Source: Desulfobulbaceae bacterium (GTDB lineage: Bacteria; Desulfobacterota; Desulfobulbia; Desulfobulbales; Desulfocapsaceae). Taken from it: a stretch of DNA of 8,515 nt. The stretch spans positions 1 through 8,515 of the forward strand of contig JAHEMX010000131.1 in the NCBI GenBank assembly GCA_024643445.1. Reading direction: 5' to 3'. The notes beneath the pieces are model-generated. The model made no database searches, was not told the origin of the DNA, and saw only the letters and a list, made by a program, of their open reading frames with translations. The position numbers and the translations under genes are program-made. Of the stretch, positions 1 to 5,840 are shown in pieces. How positions within the stretch are numbered: position 1 is the first letter of the stretch; every line of letters begins with the position of its first letter.

Positions 1-560
1 ATACGAACAGGTTTGCCCATCCCCTTATTGATACACTTGCGCTTGAAGGCATAAAGCTGATGTGCAAGAATCTCGAGAAAGCCGTCACTGATGGTAATAA
101 CCTTGAGGCTCGGTCGGCAATGGCGCTGGGCAGCATGTACGGAGGCTTATGCCTCGGCCCGGTGAACACGGCAGCGGTCCATGCCCTGGCCTATCCGCTC
201 GGGGGGCTCTACAAGGTTGCGCATGGCACCTCCAATTCCGTACTCCTGCCCTTTGTGATGAAATTCAACCTGCCGGCCTGTAGTCCTCGCTATGCGGCTA
301 TAGCGCGTGCCATGGGGCTTGATGCGACACTGCCTGAAGAAACGCTGGCCAGAGAGGCGATCAAAGAAATCCGGGCGATCTCAAATCGCTGCGGTATCCC
401 CGGAAATCTGCAGGAGCTTGCTATACCGTCGTCGGCGATTGAGGAAATGGCAACAGCCGCTCTTCTGGTTCAGCGGCTACTCGCCAATAACCCACGTGAA
501 GTCCGTTTGGAGGATGCGGTTGCTATTTATGACGCCGCCTATCGCGGGGATCTCAATTGA
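1..560 (+). CDS. Iron-containing alcohol dehydrogenase, C-terminal part (5' end cut by window)
   Basis: This is the C-terminal half of a group III (iron-dependent) alcohol dehydrogenase. These cytoplasmic enzymes interconvert alcohols and aldehydes or ketones using NAD(P)H. The reading frame is open from position 3 and begins NRFAHPLIDTLALEG, a conserved stretch of the family, so the ATG at 60 is internal and not the start. About 186 codons are present of the usual 380-390. Two of the four expected metal ligands are visible: the His of AVHALAYPLGG (codon 180-182) and the His of VAHGTSNS (codon 222-224). The upstream Asp/His pair lies outside the window. The second His of the usual HxxAHPLG motif is Tyr here (codon 192-194), which is seen in some family members. 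The C-terminal part (IRAISNRCGIPGNLQELAI, then the NPREV-type end) is typical. The gene ends 33 bases before the SDR gene, so they are probably cotranscribed. The substrate cannot be predicted. Confidence 0.93.
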   Translation, partial: TNRFAHPLIDTLALEGIKLMCKNLEKAVTDGNNLEARSAMALGSMYGGLCLGPVNTAAVHALAYPLGGLYKVAHGTSNSVLLPFVMKFNLPACSPRYAAIARAMGLDATLPEETLAREAIKEIRAISNRCGIPGNLQELAIPSSAIEEMATAALLVQRLLANNPREVRLEDAVAIYDAAYRGDLN

Positions 561-593
561 GAAGCATGTTTATAAATAGACGGAGGGATTCAA

Positions 594-1364
594 ATGATTG
601 ATTTTGCCGATAAAAGCATCATTGTCACCGGCGGCGCGCAGGGAATCGGCAGGTCTATAGCAGAGCATCTTCTCAAGCACAATGCGGCAGTGGTGGTTGC
701 CGATTGTGACGACGAGGCGGGAGCTGAACTGATCGAGTATCTCGATAATCATCAGAGACTCTGCTTTATTAAGACGGATGTACGATCCGAGGAAAGCGTA
801 ATTGGTTGTATAAAGCATACGGTGAAACAATTCGGAACGATTGACGGACTGGTTAATAATGCCGGTATTGCCAGATCAGCAAATGCACCGGTTACTGAAA
901 TGAGTATCGAGGCCTGGGACAATATGCTGAGAACAAATCTGACCGGGGCCTTTTTGATGGTGAAACACGCAGCACCCTACCTGGCCCGGCAAAAAGGTGC
1001 AATTGTCAATATCAGTTCAACACGGGCGTTACAATCTGAAGCCAATACCGAGGCTTATTCCGCCTCAAAGGGAGGCCTTGTCTCTCTTACGCATGCACTG
1101 GCGATGAGTTTTGCCAACAGCATTAGAGTCAATGTCATTCTTCCCGGCTGGATCGATGTTAGTGGATTGAAAAAGAAGGGAAAGAGGTTTCCGGCACAGC
1201 TCACCAGGGACGATCATCTGCAGCATCCGGCTGGCCGGGTCGGTGTCCCCGACGATGTTGCGGCTCTTGCAGCCTACCTGCTCGGTCCTGAAGCAGCTTT
1301 TATCACCGGACAGTCATTTGTTATCGATGGGGGAATGACCAAAAAAATGATTTACGTGGAATGA
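594..1364 (+). CDS. SDR-family NAD(P)-dependent oxidoreductase
   Basis: This is a classical short-chain dehydrogenase/reductase of 256 residues, the usual length. The Rossmann glycine motif is TGGAQGIG (residues 12-19). Asp37 at the end of the second strand (VVVAD) usually indicates NAD(H) rather than NADP(H). NNAG is at 88-91. The catalytic tetrad is complete: Asn115, Ser142 (NISST), Tyr155 and Lys159 (YSASK). The C-terminal FITGQSFVIDGGM segment is the normal family ending. A strong ribosome binding site, GGAGGG (582-587), lies six bases before the ATG. The gene follows the iron-dependent alcohol dehydrogenase by 33 bases. The pair may act on successive steps of one alcohol, sugar or hydroxy-acid pathway, which is inference from context only. 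FabG-like proteins and sugar dehydrogenases share all of these motifs, so the substrate is unknown. No T-tract terminator follows the gene. Confidence 0.94.
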   Translation: MIDFADKSIIVTGGAQGIGRSIAEHLLKHNAAVVVADCDDEAGAELIEYLDNHQRLCFIKTDVRSEESVIGCIKHTVKQFGTIDGLVNNAGIARSANAPVTEMSIEAWDNMLRTNLTGAFLMVKHAAPYLARQKGAIVNISSTRALQSEANTEAYSASKGGLVSLTHALAMSFANSIRVNVILPGWIDVSGLKKKGKRFPAQLTRDDHLQHPAGRVGVPDDVAALAAYLLGPEAAFITGQSFVIDGGMTKKMIYVE

Positions 1365-1433
1365 TTCGTTCTGAGTGAGATGCTTCTTGTTCTTTCATTT
1401 TTCACCTTACTGCCGTGACTTTGAATCAAATGC

Positions 1434-1454
1434 GGCACCATAACAGATGGTGGC
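1434..1454 (+). other. Small hairpin in the SDR-yjbQ intergenic region
   Basis: CACCAT (1436-1441) and ATGGTG (1447-1452) pair perfectly around a 5-base loop, and one more GC pair is possible across a single bulged G. No T-run follows, so it is not a standard intrinsic terminator. It could be the 3' end structure of the SDR transcript or a chance inverted repeat. Nothing else recognisable lies between the SDR stop codon and position 1468. Confidence 0.25.
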
Positions 1455-1479
1455 AGCTTGAATGCAATAGGATGGTTTC

Positions 1480-1545
1480 ATGATCATGCCGTTCATTCTC
1501 AAGAATGGGATCGAGGCGGCTCATCTTTTCAATACTTTGTCATAA
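1480..1545 (+). CDS. Possible 21-residue upstream ORF in the yjbQ leader
   Basis: A short ORF begins with ATG at 1480 and encodes MIMPFILKNGIEAAHLFNTL plus a final Ser, ending in tandem in-frame stops (TAA at 1543-1545, TAG next). An AGGA at 1469-1472 sits seven bases before the ATG, a reasonable ribosome binding site, and a stop codon immediately upstream fixes the start. There is no signal peptide, no membrane segment and no run of one amino acid like those in classical attenuation peptides. It ends four bases before the first of two alternative hairpins preceding yjbQ, the layout expected of a regulatory leader peptide. ORFs of this size are common by chance, so it may not be translated. 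Its first five codons are identical to codons near the 3' end of lpxC. Confidence 0.22.
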   Translation: MIMPFILKNGIEAAHLFNTLS

Positions 1546-1549
1546 TAGT

Positions 1550-1612
1550 TTTTCAGGGACAGCCGCTAGATCCTGAAAACCAAAGTTGAATTGAAAAATA
1601 GATATTTCAGGA
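1550..1612 (+). promoter_or_regulatory. Two mutually exclusive hairpins in the yjbQ leader
   Basis: TTTTCAGG (1550-1557) is perfectly complementary to CCTGAAAA (1572-1579), giving an 8-bp stem with a 14-base loop. Nearly the same middle segment, TCCTGAAA (1571-1578), is also perfectly complementary to TTTCAGGA (1605-1612), giving an 8-bp stem with a 26-base loop. The two cannot form together. The second ends two bases before the yjbQ ribosome binding site (GAGG, 1615-1618) and would crowd it. No T-tract follows the first stem, so any control would be at translation and not at termination. The pairing is seen directly; the switching is inference. Confidence 0.35.
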
Positions 1613-1623
1613 AAGAGGTGTCC

Positions 1624-2040
1624 ATGAAGAGTTACAGAAAACAATTATGGTTTGAAATTCCTGCCAGAAGAGGATTTGTAAACATTACTCCTCAGGTCGA
1701 AACCTGCCTGTTAGAGAGCAGGGTGGAAGAAGGACTTGCTCTCGTTAACGCGATGCACATAACCGCCTCAGTATTCATCAATGACGATGAGCAGGGTCTG
1801 CATCACGATTACGATGTCTGGTTGGAAAAACTTGCCCCGCACGAGCCCGTGAATCTCTATCGCCATAACGGTTATGAAGACAACGCAGATGCCCACATGA
1901 AGCGGCAGATCATGGGCCGTGAGGTGGTGGTTGCGATAACCGGCGGAAGGCTGGATTTTGGCAGGTGGGAACAAATTTTCTACGGTGAATTCGATGGTCG
2001 GCGAAAAAAGAGTGTACTGGTGAAAATAATAGGGGAATAG
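1624..2040 (+). CDS. yjbQ: YjbQ/UPF0047 family protein (secondary thiamine-phosphate synthase-like)
   Basis: This is a small single-domain cytoplasmic protein of the YjbQ (UPF0047) family. E. coli YjbQ has weak thiamine-phosphate synthase activity that can replace ThiE when overproduced, but its physiological role is not settled. I place the start at the ATG at 1624, giving 138 residues, the same length as E. coli YjbQ. GAGG (1615-1618) lies five bases before it. An in-frame TTG at 1591 would add 11 residues but would place the start inside the leader structures. Family features are HITASVFIND (His45), the YRHNGYEDNADAHMK block (His81, Asn87, His91, Lys93) and the C-terminal GRLDFGRWEQIFYGEFDGR block (108-126). 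The conserved histidines resemble a metal site in solved homologues. The gene is monocistronic: a long leader precedes it and a terminator follows ten bases after the stop. Confidence 0.9.
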   Translation: MKSYRKQLWFEIPARRGFVNITPQVETCLLESRVEEGLALVNAMHITASVFINDDEQGLHHDYDVWLEKLAPHEPVNLYRHNGYEDNADAHMKRQIMGREVVVAITGGRLDFGRWEQIFYGEFDGRRKKSVLVKIIGE

Positions 2041-2042
2041 AC

Positions 2043-2090
2043 AAAAAAAAGTCCTGTCGATGATTGGTCATCGACAGGACTCTCCATTTT
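2043..2090. terminator. Bidirectional intrinsic terminator between yjbQ and lpxC
   Basis: AGTCCTGTCGATGA (2050-2063) and its exact reverse complement (2068-2081) form a perfect 14-bp stem closed by a TTGG loop. On the minus strand the stem is followed directly by a run of seven T (plus-strand A-run at 2043-2049), giving a strong terminator 25 bases past the lpxC stop. On the plus strand a shorter T5 run begins five bases after the stem and serves yjbQ less ideally. The two genes converge here. Confidence 0.9.
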
Positions 2091-2105
2091 TATGAGGTGC
2101 CGTTA

Positions 2106-3086
2106 TCAGGCTATCGCCGGTTGTCTTGTCCTGAAGAACGGCATGATCATTTCCCCTGCAGTTTTGGTTCCGCTCCGGACCTGATCTATTACCGAGAGTT
2201 TCCCGTTTTTATGCATCTCAAGATATTCCCAACACTCTGGTGAATCTGCGATCGCTTCCATGAAACCGAGATGCTGCGCGTGTCCGGCCTTGTAAGAGTT
2301 TACATGTCCAAGCAGAGGACAGCCGAGCAGGGTGAGATCTCCTACCAGATCAAGAACCTTGTGACGGATGAATTCATCCTGATAACGCAGACCGTCTTCG
2401 TTGAGAATCGATTTCCTGTTCCAGTGAATAGCAATGACGTTTTCAAGTGTCCCGCCCAGGGCAAGCCCGTTGGCCCACAGTTCTTCCACCTGTTCAACAT
2501 AACCAAAGGTTCGCGCCCTGGCGATTTCATGATGAAATCGATCCGAGGTCATTTCGATATGGTATTCCTGCGTTTTTATCAAGGTGTCATCAAAACTGAT
2601 TTTTCCGGTGATCTTAAAACCATCGTAAGGAGTGACCGTTATGTAACTGTCGCCTTTTTTATATTTGATTGGTTTGGTGATTTTCAGAATTTTCCGGTAT
2701 GCGTTCTGCTTGAGCTTTCCGGCGCTTTTGACCAGCTTGAAGAAAGGCTCGGCACTGCCGTCCATGATGGGAACTTCGCCTGAATCAAGTTCTATATCGG
2801 CGTTGTCTATCCCACTGCTTCTGAGCGCCGCCAAAAGATGTTCGGTGGTGGAAACGGTTACGCCGTTGTCACCGATGGTGGTCGCGAGTCTCGTGTCCAC
2901 GACCTTGTCCATGTGGGCCTTCACACAAATATTCTTGCCGAGATCTGTCCTGAAGAAGCGGATACCGCTGTCTACAGGAGCGGGCTTCATGGTGAGATTT
3001 GCCGTCCTGCCGGAATGCAAACCGACGCCACAACAACTGATTTGCTGCCTGAGCGTATGCTGGTTGGGCTTTAGAGAAAATGCCAT
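2106..3086 (-). CDS. lpxC: UDP-3-O-acyl-N-acetylglucosamine deacetylase LpxC
   Basis: LpxC is the zinc-dependent cytosolic enzyme that removes the acetyl group from UDP-3-O-acyl-GlcNAc, the committed step of lipid A synthesis. The protein has 326 residues (E. coli 305). The key residues are all present, each offset by four from E. coli numbering: Glu82-His83 in STTEHLLAAL, His242 and Asp246 in HKVLDLVGDL (the zinc site is His83, His242, Asp246), and catalytic His269 in KAGHA. The N-terminal TLRQQISCCGVGLHSG and the VPIMDGSAEPF block (105-115) are typical of the family. The C-terminus is longer than in E. coli and ends in a small nonpolar tail (PAIA). The start is the only one possible because no in-frame start codon lies just upstream, but its ribosome binding site is poor (AAAGATA-like). 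The gene lies 212 bases downstream of lpxK in the same direction and is followed by a strong terminator. Confidence 0.98.
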   Translation of the reverse strand: MAFSLKPNQHTLRQQISCCGVGLHSGRTANLTMKPAPVDSGIRFFRTDLGKNICVKAHMDKVVDTRLATTIGDNGVTVSTTEHLLAALRSSGIDNADIELDSGEVPIMDGSAEPFFKLVKSAGKLKQNAYRKILKITKPIKYKKGDSYITVTPYDGFKITGKISFDDTLIKTQEYHIEMTSDRFHHEIARARTFGYVEQVEELWANGLALGGTLENVIAIHWNRKSILNEDGLRYQDEFIRHKVLDLVGDLTLLGCPLLGHVNSYKAGHAQHLGFMEAIADSPECWEYLEMHKNGKLSVIDQVRSGTKTAGEMIMPFFRTRQPAIA

Positions 3087-3107
3087 ATTTTTTTATCTTT
3101 TATGGGT

Positions 3108-3137
3108 GGTATCGTTGATGAAATAGTGACGTGTAAA
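3108..3137 (-). promoter_or_regulatory. Weak candidate lpxC promoter
   Basis: Reading the minus strand, TTTACA (3137-3132, five of six matches to the -35 consensus) is followed after 18 bases by GATACC (3113-3108, three of six at -10). Transcription would start about 15 bases before lpxC, leaving a very short leader. The rest of the 212-base gap between lpxK and lpxC is A/T-rich and shows no better promoter and no intrinsic terminator for lpxK, so lpxC may also be read from the lpxK promoter. Confidence 0.2.
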
Positions 3138-3298
3138 AGACATATGCAATTACCAGGCCAGCCTGAAAAAGAGAGGAAGCAAGTAAATTGAAAAAATATT
3201 TCATTTAATAACAAAGACATAGATATCGAGTGCGTGATCTGCAACCGGCTTCATGGCGTGTCGCAAAAAACACATAATGTCTAAAAAAACATAGTTAT

Positions 3299-4399
3299 TC
3301 ATGTTGTTTTGCAGGATGACCGTAAATCATTCGGTATCATCCGGTCAAGGATAAATGTGTCGAGCTGCGGATTCTGGGGAATATCCAGAACCGGCACGAA
3401 AAAAGGCAAAAGGCCCGGTCGAAGTGATCGTAGCTTCGTCATATCTTTTTCCGTTGTCAAAAAGCCCAGTGCCTTGCCGGCTGCAGCCTGGTCATGAAGA
3501 AAAAGCAGGTCTTGTTCGGAATAGCCATGGTGATCCGGATACGTTTTTAGAGCCTGGCTATCAACAGAAAACTCAGCAAGAGAGGCCTGAAAACGTTCTG
3601 GATGTGCAATCCCGCAGAAGCTGAAAAGGGGAGCGGGAATTTCTCTGACAGCAATTATTTCAGTGCTATAGCCTGCGGGTGTCGGGATATATTTAATAAC
3701 CCGGGAGTATTCTCTTCCAACCGGGATGACCGGTTTATCTGGAAATCTTGTGGAAAGCAGCTCGGCGCATTTGGTCGAGCGGGCCATATTTGCTGCGGTT
3801 GATCCGGTAAGAAGAAATGCCGAGCAGCGGTTCAAGGCAGCTATCGGCTCTCTCAGGTCACCACCAGGAAAAACTCTACTGTTGCCGGCAAAATGATCGG
3901 TATCAAAAAGAACAAGGTCGATTGAACGTGACACCGAAAGATGCTGAAATCCGTCATCGAGAATGATGACATCGCAACTGTAGGTCTTGATGACTTCCCG
4001 GCAGGGAAGAATACGTTTTTTCCCGGTTGCAACCACGATGCCAGGCACCGTGCTGGCGATCAGAAAAGGTTCGTCTCCGGCTGCCACAGCATCCAGCAAG
4101 ACCGAGTTCCCATCTGTTACGATGTTGACATGTTGGCGGGCGATTCCTCGATATCCCCTGCTTATGACTGCGGGACGATAGCCTCTTTGTTTCAGAAGCC
4201 TCGCGAGGTAGATAACCAATGGTGTCTTGCCGGTACCGCCCAGGGTAAGATTTCCGACAGAAATAACCGGCACCGCCAACTGGTGTCGCTTGAAAATGTT
4301 GTGTTGATAAAGAAAGGCCCTGAATTTCATAGCCTGGGCGTAAAGAGGACCGATGGGGCGGCCGATGGCAAACAGGGTCTCTTTTTTCAAAATGGGCAT
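3299..4399 (-). CDS. lpxK: Tetraacyldisaccharide 4'-kinase LpxK
   Basis: LpxK transfers phosphate from ATP to the 4' position of the tetraacyl disaccharide 1-phosphate, forming lipid IVA at the inner face of the cytoplasmic membrane. The protein has 366 residues, within the family range (E. coli 328). The P-loop is in VGNLTLGGTGKTP (48-60), followed by the SRGY motif (79-82). GDEP at 107-110 carries the Asp (108) that aligns with the catalytic Asp proposed in the Aquifex enzyme. The Walker B-like ILDDGFQH is at 145-152, FPGGDLREP at 176-184, and the YPDHHGY block at 286-292. The first 25-30 residues are amphipathic, as expected for the membrane-associated N-terminal helix. A stop codon eight codons upstream, with no other start between, fixes the ATG. 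Its ribosome binding site is poor. It is the first gene of a probable lpxK-lpxC unit transcribed from a promoter divergent to the liv operon. Confidence 0.97.
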   Translation of the reverse strand: MPILKKETLFAIGRPIGPLYAQAMKFRAFLYQHNIFKRHQLAVPVISVGNLTLGGTGKTPLVIYLARLLKQRGYRPAVISRGYRGIARQHVNIVTDGNSVLLDAVAAGDEPFLIASTVPGIVVATGKKRILPCREVIKTYSCDVIILDDGFQHLSVSRSIDLVLFDTDHFAGNSRVFPGGDLREPIAALNRCSAFLLTGSTAANMARSTKCAELLSTRFPDKPVIPVGREYSRVIKYIPTPAGYSTEIIAVREIPAPLFSFCGIAHPERFQASLAEFSVDSQALKTYPDHHGYSEQDLLFLHDQAAAGKALGFLTTEKDMTKLRSLRPGLLPFFVPVLDIPQNPQLDTFILDRMIPNDLRSSCKTT

Positions 4400-4483
4400 A
4401 AGATACGGAAAATCAAAACGTTAAGGCGCTTTGTGTGCATACGGCAAGGAAGATGATAGCAAAAAGTACTCGCTGCACGTTGC

Positions 4484-4512
4484 TTTTTAGCGGTTAAAGC
4501 ACATTTTTTCAA
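4484..4512 (-). promoter_or_regulatory. Sigma-70-type promoter for lpxK
   Basis: On the minus strand, TTGAAA (4512-4507, five of six matches) and TAAAAA (4489-4484, four of six) are separated by exactly 17 bases. Transcription would begin near 4477, about 78 bases before the lpxK start. A second candidate nearer the gene is an extended -10, TGC followed by TATCAT (4458-4453), without a good -35. Both are read by eye. Confidence 0.5.
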
Positions 4513-4528
4513 GGGCGTGGTACTCGCA

Positions 4529-4555
4529 TTATCATGTTGCGTGCACTAATATAAT
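4529..4555 (+). promoter_or_regulatory. Promoter for the branched-chain amino acid transport operon
   Basis: A perfect -10 hexamer TATAAT lies at 4550-4555. The -35 is poor: TTATCA (4529-4534) matches four of six but with a short 15-base spacer, and CATTAT sits at the 17-base position. A weak -35 with a consensus -10 suggests help from an activator or a regulated promoter. The transcript would start near 4562, leaving a leader of roughly 115 bases. Confidence 0.5.
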
Positions 4556-4572
4556 GTATTCTGTTTTGCAAA

Positions 4573-4592
4573 ATTGGTCGGAAACGACTAAT
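4573..4592 (+). promoter_or_regulatory. Hairpin with GAAA tetraloop at the start of the liv leader
   Basis: TTGGTCG (4574-4580) and CGACTAA (4585-4591) pair, including one G-U pair and an extra A-T pair at the base, around a GAAA loop of the stable GNRA class. It lies about 12 bases into the predicted transcript. As RNA it could protect the 5' end; as DNA the same symmetry could be an operator. No T-run follows, so it is not a terminator. Confidence 0.4.
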
Positions 4593-4678
4593 ATCGCCTG
4601 ATGTCGTGCTCAGCTTTTCTTCAGAATTGCTGGGAAATTTAATCAGCATTAAAAGACTATTTATACAAGGAGAAACTC

Positions 4679-5809
4679 ATGAGAGTAATGTTGAACGGGA
4701 AGTTCGTCGCAGCAGTTGCCGGTTTGATGATGGCAGTAGCCGTTCCGGTCTCAGCCTTTGCTGCCGGAGACACCATAAAGATAGGTGTGGCCGGTCCCCA
4801 CAGTGGCGACCTGGCCTCTTATGGGCTGCCGAGTGTCAATGCCGCAAAACTTGTCGCCGACCAGATCAACGCAAAGGGCGGCATAAACGGCAAGAAAATT
4901 GAACTTCTTATTGAAGATGACGTATGTAAACCGGAAGTTGCGACAAATACCGCAACGAAGCTTGTTTCAGATGGAGCCCAGGTGGTTCTTGGCGGAATCT
5001 GCTCGGGAGCGACCAAGGCCGCTCTGCCTATCTATATGGACGCAGGCCTTCTGGTCATGTCACCCTCGGCAACAAACCCTCCTCTAACCCAGAGCGGTGA
5101 GTATAAGAACTTCTTCCGCACCATTGCTCCGGACGATGCCCAGGCCCAGCTTGATGTCGATTTTGCTATCGGCAAGCTTGGTTACAACAAGATTGCCGTC
5201 GTACATGACAAGGGAGACTATGGTAAGGGCTTTGCAGAGTTTGCCAAAAAATTCCTGGAAGATTCAGGGAAGGCCGAAGTCGTTTTATTTGAAGGCGTAA
5301 CCCCCGGCGCGGTCGATTATTCTGCAATCGTTCAGAAAATCAAGCAATCCGGTGCCCAGGCCGTCATTTTTGGCGGTTATCATCCTGAGGCTTCAAAGAT
5401 TATCTCCATGATGAAAAAGAAGCGGCTTGAAGTCGATTTCATCTCCGATGATGGCGTGAAGGACATCACCTTTATCAAGGTTGCCGGTGATTCCGCCGAA
5501 GGTGCCTACGCTTCAGGTCCCAAGGACACCTCGAACAATCCGCTTTCCATCGCGGCCGTTGAGTTGCACAAGAAAACCTTTGGCTCCGATCCGGGTGCTT
5601 TCTTCGAGAATGCCTATTCTGCTATGCTTGCCATGACCAATGCGATAGAAAAAGCAGGTTCCACCGATCTTGCTGCACTGAAAAAGGTTCTTCAGTCGGA
5701 AAAGGTAGAGACGCCGCTCGGTGCTATCTCCTTTGACCAGAAGGGCGATGCCATTGGTGTCGGATTTTCCGTATACCAGGTTAAGAATGGAGCTTTTGTT
5801 GAACTCTAG
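4679..5809 (+). CDS. livK: Branched-chain amino acid ABC transporter, periplasmic binding protein (LivJ/LivK type)
   Basis: This is the periplasmic binding component of a high-affinity Leu/Ile/Val importer, 376 residues. The signal peptide has a basic N-terminus, a hydrophobic core (residues 9-24) and an SAFA-A cleavage site after about Ala28. The mature protein aligns along its length with E. coli LivJ: IKIGVAGPHSGDLASYG at the start, Cys83 and Cys108 spaced 25 residues apart like the LivJ disulfide, Ser109 and Thr132 (SPSATNP) at the positions that bind the ligand carboxylate, HDKGDYGKG, and GGYHPE. The LivJ Glu that binds the ligand amino group is Asp258 here (ISDDG), a conservative change. 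AAGGAG (4667-4672) lies six bases before the ATG, a strong ribosome binding site suited to abundant expression. It heads the liv operon and is separated from livH by a strong terminator. Related families bind other amino acids, so the exact ligand is inferred. Confidence 0.93.
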   Translation: MRVMLNGKFVAAVAGLMMAVAVPVSAFAAGDTIKIGVAGPHSGDLASYGLPSVNAAKLVADQINAKGGINGKKIELLIEDDVCKPEVATNTATKLVSDGAQVVLGGICSGATKAALPIYMDAGLLVMSPSATNPPLTQSGEYKNFFRTIAPDDAQAQLDVDFAIGKLGYNKIAVVHDKGDYGKGFAEFAKKFLEDSGKAEVVLFEGVTPGAVDYSAIVQKIKQSGAQAVIFGGYHPEASKIISMMKKKRLEVDFISDDGVKDITFIKVAGDSAEGAYASGPKDTSNNPLSIAAVELHKKTFGSDPGAFFENAYSAMLAMTNAIEKAGSTDLAALKKVLQSEKVETPLGAISFDQKGDAIGVGFSVYQVKNGAFVEL

Positions 5810-5811
5810 TC

Positions 5812-5840
5812 AGGTGTTACCTTTCATCGGGTAATTACCT
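5812..5840 (+). promoter_or_regulatory. Segment able to pair with the left arm of the liv terminator
   Basis: Just after the livK stop, AGGT-G-TTACC (5812-5821) can pair with GGTAA-TT-ACCT (5830-5840): five pairs, a small internal loop, then four pairs, around an 8-base loop. This would use up the first eight bases of the terminator's left arm (5833-5840), so the two structures compete. That is the geometry of an antiterminator, though this hairpin is much weaker than the 18-bp terminator stem and may be fortuitous. Confidence 0.3.

Noticed and set aside
1370..1470. Possible TPP riboswitch upstream of the thiamine-related yjbQ (CTGAGTGAGATG near 1371)
   Set aside because: Only a fragment resembles the CTGAGA element. 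The ACCTGAT and later conserved core of the TPP aptamer are missing, and the distance and order do not fit.
1591..1623. TTG start for yjbQ adding 11 residues
   Set aside because: It has no ribosome binding site of its own. The ATG at 1624 has GAGG at good spacing and gives exactly the family length.
2271..3126. Plus-strand ORFs (2271-2783 and 2665-3126) opposite lpxC
   Set aside because: They are antisense shadows of lpxC with no domain features and no ribosome binding sites.
3241..3298. Possible terminator after lpxK (A/T runs near 3265 and 3283)
   Set aside because: T-rich runs exist on the minus strand, but I could not find a stem of more than a few pairs immediately before them.
3941..4456. 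171-codon plus-strand ORF opposite lpxK
   Set aside because: It is an antisense shadow of a clear lpxK reading frame. Its sequence has no recognisable motif and is rich in residues expected from the reverse strand.
4621..4665. Possible Lrp-type regulatory site before the Liv binding-protein gene
   Set aside because: The stretch is A/T-rich, but no segment matches the Lrp consensus convincingly. Lrp control would be an assumption from function.
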